From: CAYRYU01 sp964428355
GTDB lineage: Bacteria; Muiribacteriota; Ozemobacteria; Ozemobacterales; Ozemobacteraceae
Assembly (NCBI GenBank): GCA_964428355.1
Contig: CAYRYU010000016.1
Location: 28,942-92,941, forward strand
Length of the DNA: 64,000 nt
Direction of reading: 5' to 3'
Positions within the stretch are counted from its first letter, which is position 1, and each line of letters opens with the position of its first letter. This document shows, piece after piece, positions 54,646-62,939 of this stretch. The position numbers and the translations under genes were made by a program. A model generated the notes under the pieces. The model was not told the DNA's origin. It saw only the letters and a list, made by a program, of their open reading frames with translations, and did not search any database.

Positions 54646-56091
54646 ATGTACTGTGAAAACAACGCTTCCCTCATCGTTCGGGACTTGATGGCCCGTGTCA
54701 TCCGGTTGTTCGACGCGGGCACGCTCGTCGAAAAGATCGACCGGATCCCGATCGAAGCGGTTCCACGCAAGGGGACGTCTTACCGGTGCTGCATCCACAA
54801 GGACCGGGCTGTCGTGAAAAACCGGCTGCTGGCGATCCTCGGCATCCGGGTGGAAGGTTCACGCGACGACCTGGACGCGGGCGGCCTTGCCGGCTTCGCC
54901 CGACAGGCCCTGTCCCGCACCGACCCCCCGGGCGAGGTGCTGACGGTCATCGATGAGGCATGCAGTTCCTGCGTCCAGGTGCAGTATCAGGTGACCGATG
55001 TTTGCCGGAAATGCGTGGCCAGGCCTTGTTCCGCCAACTGCCCGAAGCACGCCATCGAGTTCTTCCGCGACCGTGCTCACATCGACCACGCGAAATGCGT
55101 CAACTGCGGCATCTGCCAGAAGGTCTGCCCCTACCATGCCATCGTCTATGTGCCCATCCCCTGCGAGGAGTCCTGCCCGGTCGGGGCGATCACGCGCAAC
55201 TCCGATGGTTGCCAGGATATCGATTTTGGCAAGTGCGTGTTCTGCGGCAACTGCGTCGACGGGTGTCCATTCGGCGCGGTCATGGATGTCTCTCATTTGA
55301 TCGACATCCTGCGGCTGCTCCAGAGCGGCAGGCGCGTGGTGGCAATGGTGGCCCCAGCCGTCGTCGGGCAGTTCCCCGGTGATCTTCCCCGACTCATGGC
55401 CGCCGTCAAAAACCTGGGTTTCGCCGACGTCGTTGAGGTTGCTTGCGGAGCCGACGTCGCCGCCAAGGAGGAGGCCCGGGAGTTCAAGGAACGGCGCGAA
55501 AAGGGGGAACCCTTCATGACCACCTCCTGCTGTCCCTCCTACAACCAGTTGGTGGAAAAACACCTTCCCGCCCTGAAACGGTTCCGTTCGGAGGCCAACA
55601 CCCCTATGCACTTCACCGCGCAGTTGGTGAGGGAAAACGACCCCGAGACGCCGGTGGTTTTCGTTGGACCGTGCGTCGGCAAGCGCAGGGAGATCCTCGA
55701 CGACTCCATCGTCGACCATTACCTCTCGTTCGAGGAGCTGTCCGCGCTCTTCACGGCCCGCGGGATCGAACCTGCCAAGGCCGAACCGTATATCCCGACG
55801 GTTTCGGGCCTTTCCGGAGGACGTGGATTCCCGGTTACGGGGGGGGTGGCGGCCGCCATCCAGGCCCAGGCCGGCCCCGAGGCGGGGTTGAAACCGGTTT
55901 GCATCGATGGACTGACCCGAGCCTCGGTGAAGCAACTGGAGCAGTATGCAGCCACAGCCACTTGCCCGGGAACCCTCGTCGAGGTGATGGCCTGCGTGGG
56001 TGGCTGCGTTGGAGGAGCCAACGTTGTCTGCAACCCCAAGGTCACCGCCGCGAAGATAAAAGCGTTGGTGAAGGACACCCGGCCGGGTTGA
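54646..56091 (+). CDS. [FeFe]-hydrogenase, group B1/B3 type
   Basis: 481 aa; ATG 54646 has CAGGAGG upstream. The N-terminal YRCCIHKDRAVVKNRLLAIL segment and CxxC pattern (DEACSSCVQVQYQVTDVCRK) are typical of monomeric group B hydrogenases. Next come cysteine-rich ferredoxin-like clusters (CVNCGICQKVCPYHAI; CVFCGNCVDGCPFGAV). The H-cluster domain has L1 TTSCCPSYN (C295/C296), L2 VGPCVGKR (C343) and L3 MACVGGCVGG (C450, C454). Such enzymes oxidise or evolve H2 or act as redox sensors, implying anaerobic metabolism. No HydE/F/G maturases are in the window. The L1 Ser-Tyr and L2 Val-Gly differ from the catalytic consensus. Confidence 0.9.
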   Translation: MYCENNASLIVRDLMARVIRLFDAGTLVEKIDRIPIEAVPRKGTSYRCCIHKDRAVVKNRLLAILGIRVEGSRDDLDAGGLAGFARQALSRTDPPGEVLTVIDEACSSCVQVQYQVTDVCRKCVARPCSANCPKHAIEFFRDRAHIDHAKCVNCGICQKVCPYHAIVYVPIPCEESCPVGAITRNSDGCQDIDFGKCVFCGNCVDGCPFGAVMDVSHLIDILRLLQSGRRVVAMVAPAVVGQFPGDLPRLMAAVKNLGFADVVEVACGADVAAKEEAREFKERREKGEPFMTTSCCPSYNQLVEKHLPALKRFRSEANTPMHFTAQLVRENDPETPVVFVGPCVGKRREILDDSIVDHYLSFEELSALFTARGIEPAKAEPYIPTVSGLSGGRGFPVTGGVAAAIQAQAGPEAGLKPVCIDGLTRASVKQLEQYAATATCPGTLVEVMACVGGCVGGANVVCNPKVTAAKIKALVKDTRPG

Positions 56092-56111
56092 TCCCGACTA
56101 TCGTACGGTCC

Positions 56112-57092
56112 TCATCTTCCGGAGGAAACCTCGAACCGGGCTCGATCGGTGAGGTTGTTCAGATCCTCCAATGAAGCGGAACGGACGGCATCCGGGATGA
56201 CGGTTCCCGATGCCGGGTCAATTCCGACTCGCACGGGAACGAGAAAAGGTTCCGCGAACTCGAAGGCCAGGGTCACCAGGGCGGCAGGTTTTCCCTGGGG
56301 GTCCTTTCCGAACAGGATGCAGATGTCGCTCTTCCGGCGCAGATCGAAGCTCCCCTTCAGGTTGTTCTTTTCCGCGAAGGCGTTCACCTTGGGCTGAAGG
56401 AACCCGAAAACGGGGCCCAGAATCTTCTCCTGCGTTCCAATCCACATCTCCCGGTCGCCGGCGGGGTTGAACCTGTCGTAACCGATGACGACCAGGCTGT
56501 CGGCCCCAAACTCCCCGCGGATCTTCTCGAACAGGTTACTGAACTCCCCGACCAGATCGCCCGGATGGGTTATTTCTAGACCGTCGAGGCGCAGGACCAG
56601 CGACAACCTTGGCTCTCCATCCTCCTCACCGGGAACCGACACCTCGAAGGAATCCGTCGCGATCAGCCGAAGCTTCTTTTCGGCGATCAGTCCGTGGAAG
56701 AATTTCCGGAACGCCTGTTCGTACTCTTTCACGGGTTTCAAAGCCCTTACCCGTTCGTCGGTTGCCCGGCGCTTGAGTTTCGCGATCGCCTTGACCGCGG
56801 CCTCGAACTTGTCGTGGAGATCCTTTTCGAGATCACCTTTCGGGGCGACCTGCTGGGTGACTCCATCCACGATCTCCATGTACTCGCGGAAGAGATACTC
56901 GTATTCCCGGCAAAGTCTCCCGAAATCGGCAAGCCGGAAGAAATCCCGTAAACTCTCCGACACTTTTCCCGAAGAACCGGATTCGGATACCGTCGAAGAA
57001 GCCGGCGGGATTTCGGAGAACCCCTGGACTGGAGCGAAGAAGATTGCCACCAGGATGACGACAAAGAACACCGCATTTTTCACCGGGATCAT
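56112..57092 (-). CDS. Secreted protein of unknown function
   Basis: 326 aa from ATG 57092 (the frame also opens at TTG 57098). A signal peptide spans ~1-24 (AVFFVVILVAIFFAPVQGFS). The mature chain is largely helical at first (FGRLCREYEYLFREYMEIVD), then alpha/beta (RLSLVLRLDGLEITHPGDLV; FGADSLVVIGYDRFNPAGDR; SDICILFGKDPQGKPAALVT). No lipobox and no enzyme motif recognised. Its start overlaps the methyltransferase stop region, so the two are co-transcribed. Confidence 0.6.
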   Translation of the reverse strand: MIPVKNAVFFVVILVAIFFAPVQGFSEIPPASSTVSESGSSGKVSESLRDFFRLADFGRLCREYEYLFREYMEIVDGVTQQVAPKGDLEKDLHDKFEAAVKAIAKLKRRATDERVRALKPVKEYEQAFRKFFHGLIAEKKLRLIATDSFEVSVPGEEDGEPRLSLVLRLDGLEITHPGDLVGEFSNLFEKIRGEFGADSLVVIGYDRFNPAGDREMWIGTQEKILGPVFGFLQPKVNAFAEKNNLKGSFDLRRKSDICILFGKDPQGKPAALVTLAFEFAEPFLVPVRVGIDPASGTVIPDAVRSASLEDLNNLTDRARFEVSSGR

Positions 57093-57094
57093 TT

Positions 57095-57901
57095 TCAACG
57101 TCTCACTCTCGAATGGTACAGAACGGTTTCGTAGGGCCGGTCGATGGTTCCGCCGTTCTCGCCGATGATCGAGCGGATTTCATCGAAAAGTGGACCACGA
57201 CGCGTTTCGGGCATGATGATATGGTCGGAGTAGGTCATCAGAAGATCGAGATACGCTGGAGCGGACAGCCGGATCGACCACGGAAATGTATGGACCGTCG
57301 GTTCCTCAAAGACCCCCGATTCCTTGATCTGGGCCCGCCTTTCCTCGACCGTCCCGGAGTGTTTGTGGGCGAAACGCGTTTCCGCGATGTCGGGGGCATG
57401 GCGGCTGTAGGCCGCTCCGATCTTTTCCCAGATTTCCTCCTCGGGATCGGGAAACATATTCCAGAACAGGGCGATGCTGCCTCCCGACTTCAGAAGGGTG
57501 GCGGCTTTCGGATATCCGAGAACCGGATCCACCCAGTGGAATGCGCTTCCCGAAAAAACGAGATCGAACTTCCGGCCCCGGGGATCCCATTCCTCGAAGG
57601 TCCCTCTTTCCAAAACGAGATCGGGCGAATCGCCAAGGGCTTCCCTCGCAGCCATCAGCATGTGGTCCCCGGGGTCGATCCCCAGAATGCGGAACCCCCT
57701 CCCCAGGAAAAGTCGGGTGGCCTGTCCCGGGCCCACGCCGATCTCCAGTAGATCGGCATGGGAAACGGAGCTCAGTCCCGAAAGATCCAGGATACGCCTC
57801 CCGAGGGGATCGGGATATCCAGGCCTGTTCCTGGAGTAGTTCCCCGCCACCCCGTCGAAAGCTCCCGCCCGGTCCTTTCTCTTGTGTATGTCTTTCAGCA
57901 T
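57095..57901 (-). CDS. Class I SAM-dependent methyltransferase
   Basis: 268 aa. The Rossmann-fold motif I is LLEIGVGPGQATRLF, the acidic motif II is ILGIDPGDHMLMAAR, and motif IV is KFDLVFSGSAFHWVDP, as in Methyltransf_11-type small-molecule methyltransferases (UbiE/trans-aconitate MTase style). The opening FDGVAGNYSRNRPGYP is also common in that group. The substrate cannot be told. Upstream lies 330 bp without a gene before the divergent deaminase gene. Confidence 0.88.
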   Translation of the reverse strand: MLKDIHKRKDRAGAFDGVAGNYSRNRPGYPDPLGRRILDLSGLSSVSHADLLEIGVGPGQATRLFLGRGFRILGIDPGDHMLMAAREALGDSPDLVLERGTFEEWDPRGRKFDLVFSGSAFHWVDPVLGYPKAATLLKSGGSIALFWNMFPDPEEEIWEKIGAAYSRHAPDIAETRFAHKHSGTVEERRAQIKESGVFEEPTVHTFPWSIRLSAPAYLDLLMTYSDHIIMPETRRGPLFDEIRSIIGENGGTIDRPYETVLYHSRVRR

Positions 57902-58231
57902 TCCTTCTCCCGCTTCTTGCCGAAACCTCAGCCGGGGGACTTTTCCGCAGATGCCGCGGATTCCCGCAGGGTCAACCCTGAGCCGGGCTCTTCCCCATCT
58001 GCGTAGATCTGCGAAATCCGCGGATCATCAACTCTTTCTTTCGTCATCATTTCCGTCCAATTCGGCCGGGCCCTGCAGGCCACCCTATCTAGTTACCCCA
58101 AAACGGTTTCCAGGGCAAGAACGGGGTTTTCGGCCCCTTCGGAAGGCATTCCCCCGATTCGAAAGTACGGGAAAAAACCCGCTTTTTGGTGTAGAATGTG
58201 CCCACGAAAAACGCAAAAAAAGGAAGAAAGA
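57902..58231. other. Intergenic region between divergent genes
   Basis: 330 bp with no gene seen. About 57947-58025 contains short CCGCAGAT/ATCTGCG and CCGCGGAT/ATCCGCGG motifs in both orientations. A TAGAAT -10-like element is at 58192-58197 before the deaminase gene. Confidence 0.5.
58192..58197 (+). promoter_or_regulatory. Possible extended -10 element of the deaminase-CYTH gene
   Basis: TGTAGAAT, 34 bp before ATG 58232. Good -10 with a TG extension, no clear -35. Confidence 0.4.
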
Positions 58232-60217
58232 ATGAAAAAAGTGGACCTGCTTTTCAACAACGCCATCGTTCTGACGATGAACGAGGATTTCCAGATCTTC
58301 GATCCCGGAAGCGTCGCAGTAACCGGCGACTCCATCGTTGCCGCAGGACCGACCGAGGACATCTCGAAAGAGTACCAGGGGACGGAAACGGTTGATTGTT
58401 CCGGGAAAGTCCTGATGCCGGGACTCGTAAACGTTCACACCCATGTCCCGATGACCCTCCTGAGGGGTCTGGCCGATGACCTCCGGCTCGACGTCTGGCT
58501 CATGGGATACGTGATGCCGGTCGAGCGCGAGTTCGTCACTCCCGAGTTCGTACGGCTTGGAACGCTCCTTTCCTGCGCTGAAATGATCAGGAGCGGCACA
58601 ACATGTTTTGCGGACATGTACTACTTTGAGGACGACATCGCAAAAGCAACTTCCGATGCCGGCTTACGCGGAATCTGCGGTCAGACCGTTCTCAAGTTCC
58701 CCACTCCCGATTCGAAGTTCTTCGAGGAAGCAGTCGAACGTGCCCGGACCTTCATCCAGAAATGGAAGAATCACCCGCTCATCGTTCCTTCGGTCGCTCC
58801 GCACGCTCCGTATACCTGCACCCCCGAGATTTTCAAGGCCTGCGTGAACCTGGCCAGGGAGTTCGACGTTCCGCTCCAGATCCACCTCGCCGAGACGAGC
58901 TTCGAGGTGGACAACCTCCGCAAGGAGCAGGGAATGCCCGTCATCCCCTACATGAAGAACCTCGGCCTCTTCGAGGCAAAAGTGATCGCGGCCCATTGTG
59001 TCCATATCGACGAGGGCGAGATCCGGGCATTGGCAAAGGCCAAGGCCGGGATCGCCCATAATCCGTCGTCCAACCTGAAACTTGCCTCCGGAGCCGCGCC
59101 GGTCAAGAAGATGCTCGACCTCAAGGGCTGCGTCGGGATCGGGACCGACGGCCCGGCTTCGAACAACGATCTGGACATGTTCGAGGAGATGAGGCTTGCC
59201 TCCCTCCTCGGAAAGCTCAGTACCGGCGATCCGACCGCGATCCCGGCTAAAACGACCGTCCTGATGGCGACCAGAATGGGAGCCCAGGCACTCCATGTCG
59301 GCAACATCACCGGGTCGATCCAATCCGGGAAGCGGGCCGACATGATCGTGGTGGACATCACCGGAGCCCACAACTCCCCGCGGTTCCACCGCGATCCCAA
59401 CGGCATCTATGCCCAGCTGGTCTATGCCGCGAAATCCTCCGACGTCACCGACACCATGGTCAACGGAAAATGGTTGATGCGCGACCGGGTTTTGAAGACC
59501 CTCCAGGAGCAGGACCTGATTGCCCAGAGCCGTGAGTTCGCCCAAAAAATAGACGCTTTCCTCGCCGCCAGAGAGTCTTCGGTGCTTTCCAAGCTCGTCG
59601 CAATCGGCGGAGCGATGGAGCAGGAAAGCTTCGAGATCCAGATCAAGGTCCGGATCGACAACCGCCCGGTCATCCTCGATGCCCTTCAGAAGCCCGAGGT
59701 CGAGATCCAGCGGGCCCGGCATTACCGGCAGTTCGACACCTACTTCCTCTTCAAGGATCCTTCCCAGGGCCGCATCAGATACCGAGAAGACGAGTTCATC
59801 GACGAAAGGGGCTGCGTCACCCAGGTCCGCCCCAGGCTCACTCTTCTCGGGGAAGAGCGCGAGCACCGATTCCCAAAGGATGTTCTGCTGTCGCGCAGTC
59901 GCTACTACGCTCCGGGTGGAAGCAGCCTCCGGTTCTACAGGGAATATTTCCAGCCCATTTCGGAAGTGGAAATCCAGAAGGATCGTCTCCGGTACCTCAT
60001 CAAGTACAAGGACACCGATTTCTTCATCAACATCGATGCCCTGAACCTTCCCCGCCTCGGGGACTTCCTCGAGATCAAGAGCGCGACATGGAGTTTCCAG
60101 GATGCACAGCAGAAATCCAATCTCCTGGCCGAGCTCCTCGAATTCCTCGGAGCCGGTTCACGGGAACCGGTCAACAAGGATTACTTCGAACTGGTTCAGG
60201 AAGCTTCCGGAAGATAG
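58232..60217 (+). CDS. 5-methylthioadenosine/S-adenosylhomocysteine deaminase fused to a CYTH domain
   Basis: 661 aa from ATG 58232 after AAGGAAG. Residues 1-~450 are a complete MtaD/SAH-deaminase amidohydrolase: VNVHTHVPMTLLRG (zinc H69, H71), APHAPYT, QIHLAETS (H218), AAHCVHID, AHNPSSNLKLASG and GTDGPASNNDLDMFEE (D306). From ~463 a CYTH (CyaB/thiamine-triphosphatase) domain begins: SFEIQIKVRI in place of ExExK, YRQFDTYFLF, then IRYREDEFIDERG and EIQKDRLRYLIKYKDTDFF to the end. The deaminase removes the amino group of MTA or SAH in methyl-cycle salvage; CYTH domains bind or hydrolyse triphosphates. The second Glu of ExExK is Gln, so the CYTH part may bind rather than cleave. Single chain, with no frameshift. 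Confidence 0.85.
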   Translation: MKKVDLLFNNAIVLTMNEDFQIFDPGSVAVTGDSIVAAGPTEDISKEYQGTETVDCSGKVLMPGLVNVHTHVPMTLLRGLADDLRLDVWLMGYVMPVEREFVTPEFVRLGTLLSCAEMIRSGTTCFADMYYFEDDIAKATSDAGLRGICGQTVLKFPTPDSKFFEEAVERARTFIQKWKNHPLIVPSVAPHAPYTCTPEIFKACVNLAREFDVPLQIHLAETSFEVDNLRKEQGMPVIPYMKNLGLFEAKVIAAHCVHIDEGEIRALAKAKAGIAHNPSSNLKLASGAAPVKKMLDLKGCVGIGTDGPASNNDLDMFEEMRLASLLGKLSTGDPTAIPAKTTVLMATRMGAQALHVGNITGSIQSGKRADMIVVDITGAHNSPRFHRDPNGIYAQLVYAAKSSDVTDTMVNGKWLMRDRVLKTLQEQDLIAQSREFAQKIDAFLAARESSVLSKLVAIGGAMEQESFEIQIKVRIDNRPVILDALQKPEVEIQRARHYRQFDTYFLFKDPSQGRIRYREDEFIDERGCVTQVRPRLTLLGEEREHRFPKDVLLSRSRYYAPGGSSLRFYREYFQPISEVEIQKDRLRYLIKYKDTDFFINIDALNLPRLGDFLEIKSATWSFQDAQQKSNLLAELLEFLGAGSREPVNKDYFELVQEASGR

Positions 60218-60318
60218 GTCCCGAAAAGCTTCGCCATCCGGGCGAAAACGTGACACGTCGCCATCCGTGGACGACAGGCCCCGGCCCTTTTCAAGGGCAA
60301 CGGTATTCGGCTTGAAAG

Positions 60319-60345
60319 CGCCCCGCGAACGCGGGGCGTTCTCAT
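60319..60345 (+). terminator. Rho-independent terminator after the deaminase gene
   Basis: CGCCCCGC (60319-60326) and GCGGGGCG (60331-60338) pair around GAAC; TTCTCATTT follows. GC-rich stem with an imperfect U-tract, about 100 bp after the stop. The helicase gene ends convergently at 60342. Confidence 0.6.
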
Positions 60346-62918
60346 TTGCGGGGTTTTTTCGTCACCCCCCGCTGAGGTGGTGCTGTAAAAGGGTCTTCGG
60401 GCCAGGGATGCCGGGGATACTGGCCCCGCATCTCCTTCCGGAGTGCGGGATAGGTAGTCAGCCAGAAACTCCTCAGATCCTGGGTGATCTGCAGGGGCCG
60501 CCCCGCGGGTGAAAGAAGGTGGATGAGAACTTTCACTTCTCCTTTGAAGATGGAAGGTGAGTCCACGCAGCCGAATAGCTCCTGGAGCTTCACCGCAAGG
60601 ATGGGCGGGCCTTCCTCCTGGTATTTCAAACGTATTCGACTTCCTGTGGGAACCTCGAGCCGCTCGGGAACGACAGTTTCGAGCATCTGACGTTGGCGGC
60701 CGTTCAGGGTCCGGATCACGGACCTGGCAAGGTCGTTCTTCCTGACATCCTGAAGGCTCCGACAGCCCCCGACAAGGGAGTCCGCGTTCTCCACCCACCA
60801 GGAACTGCCTTCGCGAAGGTCGGGGAAATCAGGCCAGCGTGCGTGAAGGAGAAGAGTGCGGATCCGGAACTGCTCGAACTCCGCATCCTGGGGAAACACC
60901 GATCGCGGGTTGCGGACAATCTCTGCAGCGAGAAGTTTCTCGACCTTCTCACGGTCTCCCGTGACGAGGGGTTCCTGGACCTCGTCCAGCTTCAGGTCGA
61001 GGTAGAAATTTCGCCTGCGCGCGACGACGGCTTCCCGCTCCCTGTCGAAATACACCTCCCGCCCGGTCCGGATGGAACCCGGAAACATCTCCTGGAGCCA
61101 CTCGGGCTCGATCGAGCTCGCCCACCGGATGAGGCCGTCGTTCCCCGGCCCGAAACCCGAGGCTTCGCTGTTCACGGCAACCAGGTATTCGGAGTTCCTG
61201 ACAACGCTGTCCCGTGCCAGTACCATCCCGCGGCCCCCGACCATGAGGAACGAGGGGTCTTCACCCGAAACCGCCCTCTTTCGGCAGACCCGGTCGGGGA
61301 ATCCCCGGAGAACGATTTTCAAGAGTTGGTGGGACGGTGGGGAACCTCTGCGCGACGAGGAACTCCCTTTCAGCCTTCGGGCAATCCCCTCGAACTGCTC
61401 GGCCACACGCCGGATGAACTTCAGGGAACGCCCATCTGCTGCGGGTTCCGCACCCGACCAATCGTCGTCGGGACCGGTTCCCTCGAGAAGATCGAGAAAG
61501 GGAAGCAGGTCGCTAGGACCGACCATCATCTTTGCCGCACCCCCTGCAGCCTTCCGAACGGTTTCGGTTTCGCTGAGAAGTGCCGCCAGCCTGGCACCCT
61601 GCCTGAAATGACCATCTTTCGCCGCCTGGATAAGCATTGCAGAAACCCTGGGTTGGGCGGGGACTTCCACCATATCCTTGCCAAGAGGGCTCAAACAGCC
61701 GCTCTCCTCGATCGCACCGAGTGATCTAAGGAGAGCCATCGCTGAAGCCACGGCCCCCGGGGGAGGGGGTTGGAACCATCCGAACTTCCCAGGATCATCC
61801 TTTCCCCAGGCAATCACCTCGAGCATCGCCCCGGCAACATCCGACCGAAGTATCTCGGGAACGGTTTCCGAAGCCATCGACAGGTGGTCGGTCTCGGACC
61901 AGAGCCGGATAGCCATTCCAGGCCTGACACGTCCCGCTCGACCCGCGCGCTGCGCTGCGCTTGCCCTGCTGATGCGTTCGAGAACGAGGTTTCCCATTCC
62001 CGTGGCCTGATCGAGCCGGGTTTGACGGCAGAGCCCCGAATCGATGACGGTGGTGACGCCTTCAACAGTCAGGGAGGTCTCGGCGAGGTTCGTCGACAGA
62101 ATCACCTTTCTCTTCTTCTGCGGAAGGAGAGCCATGTCCTGTTCGTGCAGGGGAAGCCCGCCAAAAAGTGGAACGACGAGCGCTTCGGCCCCGACCCCGG
62201 CCTCCTCGAGGATCCTCCTTGTTCTCATTATCTCGCCCGCACCGGGAAGGAAGACAAGAATATCGCCGCGGGCGCGGTCGGCGGCCAGAGATTCGCGCAC
62301 AGCCCTGACCACGGGGGAAATGGGATCACGAAGGTTGAACTCGCCCCTATGAACGATTTCGACGGGGTGAAGGAACCCCTTTCCCTCGATGATTGGACAG
62401 TCGCCAAGGAAGCGGGAAACAGGACCTGCCTCCATCGTCGCCGACATGACCAGGACACGAAGATCGGGCCGGACCGTTTCGAGGACTTCCTTGACCATTC
62501 CCAAACCAAGATCCGCGGAGATACTCCGCTCGTGAAACTCGTCGAAAACCACCATCCCGACACCCTCGAGGAAAGGATCACGCTGGATCTTTCTCGTAAG
62601 GAGGCCTTCGGTAAGAACCTCGATGCGGGTCCGGGGGCCGGTGCACCGATCGAAACGAACCTGGTATCCAACGGTCTCGCCGAGTGGTGAACCGTGGAGG
62701 GCCGCCATCCGCCTGGCCGAGTTTAGGGCCGCGATTCGTCTCGGCTGGAGAATGAGTATCCTTCGATCTTTCAACCATGGCTCTTCGAGCAGGAACAAAG
62801 GGACTATCGTGGTCTTCCCCGCTCCCGGAGGCGCGGTAAGAACCAGCCGGCCTTTCTCCTGAAGCTGTTTCCCGACGGAAGCAAGGCTTTCATTGATGGG
62901 GAAATCCGGGAGCTTCAT
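60342..62918 (-). CDS. hrpB: ATP-dependent RNA helicase HrpB
   Basis: 858 aa, usual for HrpB (~810-850). DEAH-box features: Walker A APPGAGKTT (~29-37), LQPRRIAALNSARRM, DEFHERSISADLGLG with DEFH in place of DEAH, MSATMEAGPVS, and helicase C domain STNLAETSLTVEGVTTVIDS followed by QRAGRAGRVRPGMAIRLW. The C-terminal HrpB domain is present, ending FWLTTYPALRKEMRGQYPRH and PWPEDP, the family signature. Roles are in RNA metabolism; null mutants in other bacteria are often mild. It ends convergently with the deaminase gene. Confidence 0.95.
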   Translation of the reverse strand: MKLPDFPINESLASVGKQLQEKGRLVLTAPPGAGKTTIVPLFLLEEPWLKDRRILILQPRRIAALNSARRMAALHGSPLGETVGYQVRFDRCTGPRTRIEVLTEGLLTRKIQRDPFLEGVGMVVFDEFHERSISADLGLGMVKEVLETVRPDLRVLVMSATMEAGPVSRFLGDCPIIEGKGFLHPVEIVHRGEFNLRDPISPVVRAVRESLAADRARGDILVFLPGAGEIMRTRRILEEAGVGAEALVVPLFGGLPLHEQDMALLPQKKRKVILSTNLAETSLTVEGVTTVIDSGLCRQTRLDQATGMGNLVLERISRASAAQRAGRAGRVRPGMAIRLWSETDHLSMASETVPEILRSDVAGAMLEVIAWGKDDPGKFGWFQPPPPGAVASAMALLRSLGAIEESGCLSPLGKDMVEVPAQPRVSAMLIQAAKDGHFRQGARLAALLSETETVRKAAGGAAKMMVGPSDLLPFLDLLEGTGPDDDWSGAEPAADGRSLKFIRRVAEQFEGIARRLKGSSSSRRGSPPSHQLLKIVLRGFPDRVCRKRAVSGEDPSFLMVGGRGMVLARDSVVRNSEYLVAVNSEASGFGPGNDGLIRWASSIEPEWLQEMFPGSIRTGREVYFDREREAVVARRRNFYLDLKLDEVQEPLVTGDREKVEKLLAAEIVRNPRSVFPQDAEFEQFRIRTLLLHARWPDFPDLREGSSWWVENADSLVGGCRSLQDVRKNDLARSVIRTLNGRQRQMLETVVPERLEVPTGSRIRLKYQEEGPPILAVKLQELFGCVDSPSIFKGEVKVLIHLLSPAGRPLQITQDLRSFWLTTYPALRKEMRGQYPRHPWPEDPFTAPPQRGVTKKPRK

Positions 62919-62939
62919 CCGGATGAAACCCTTTTCATC

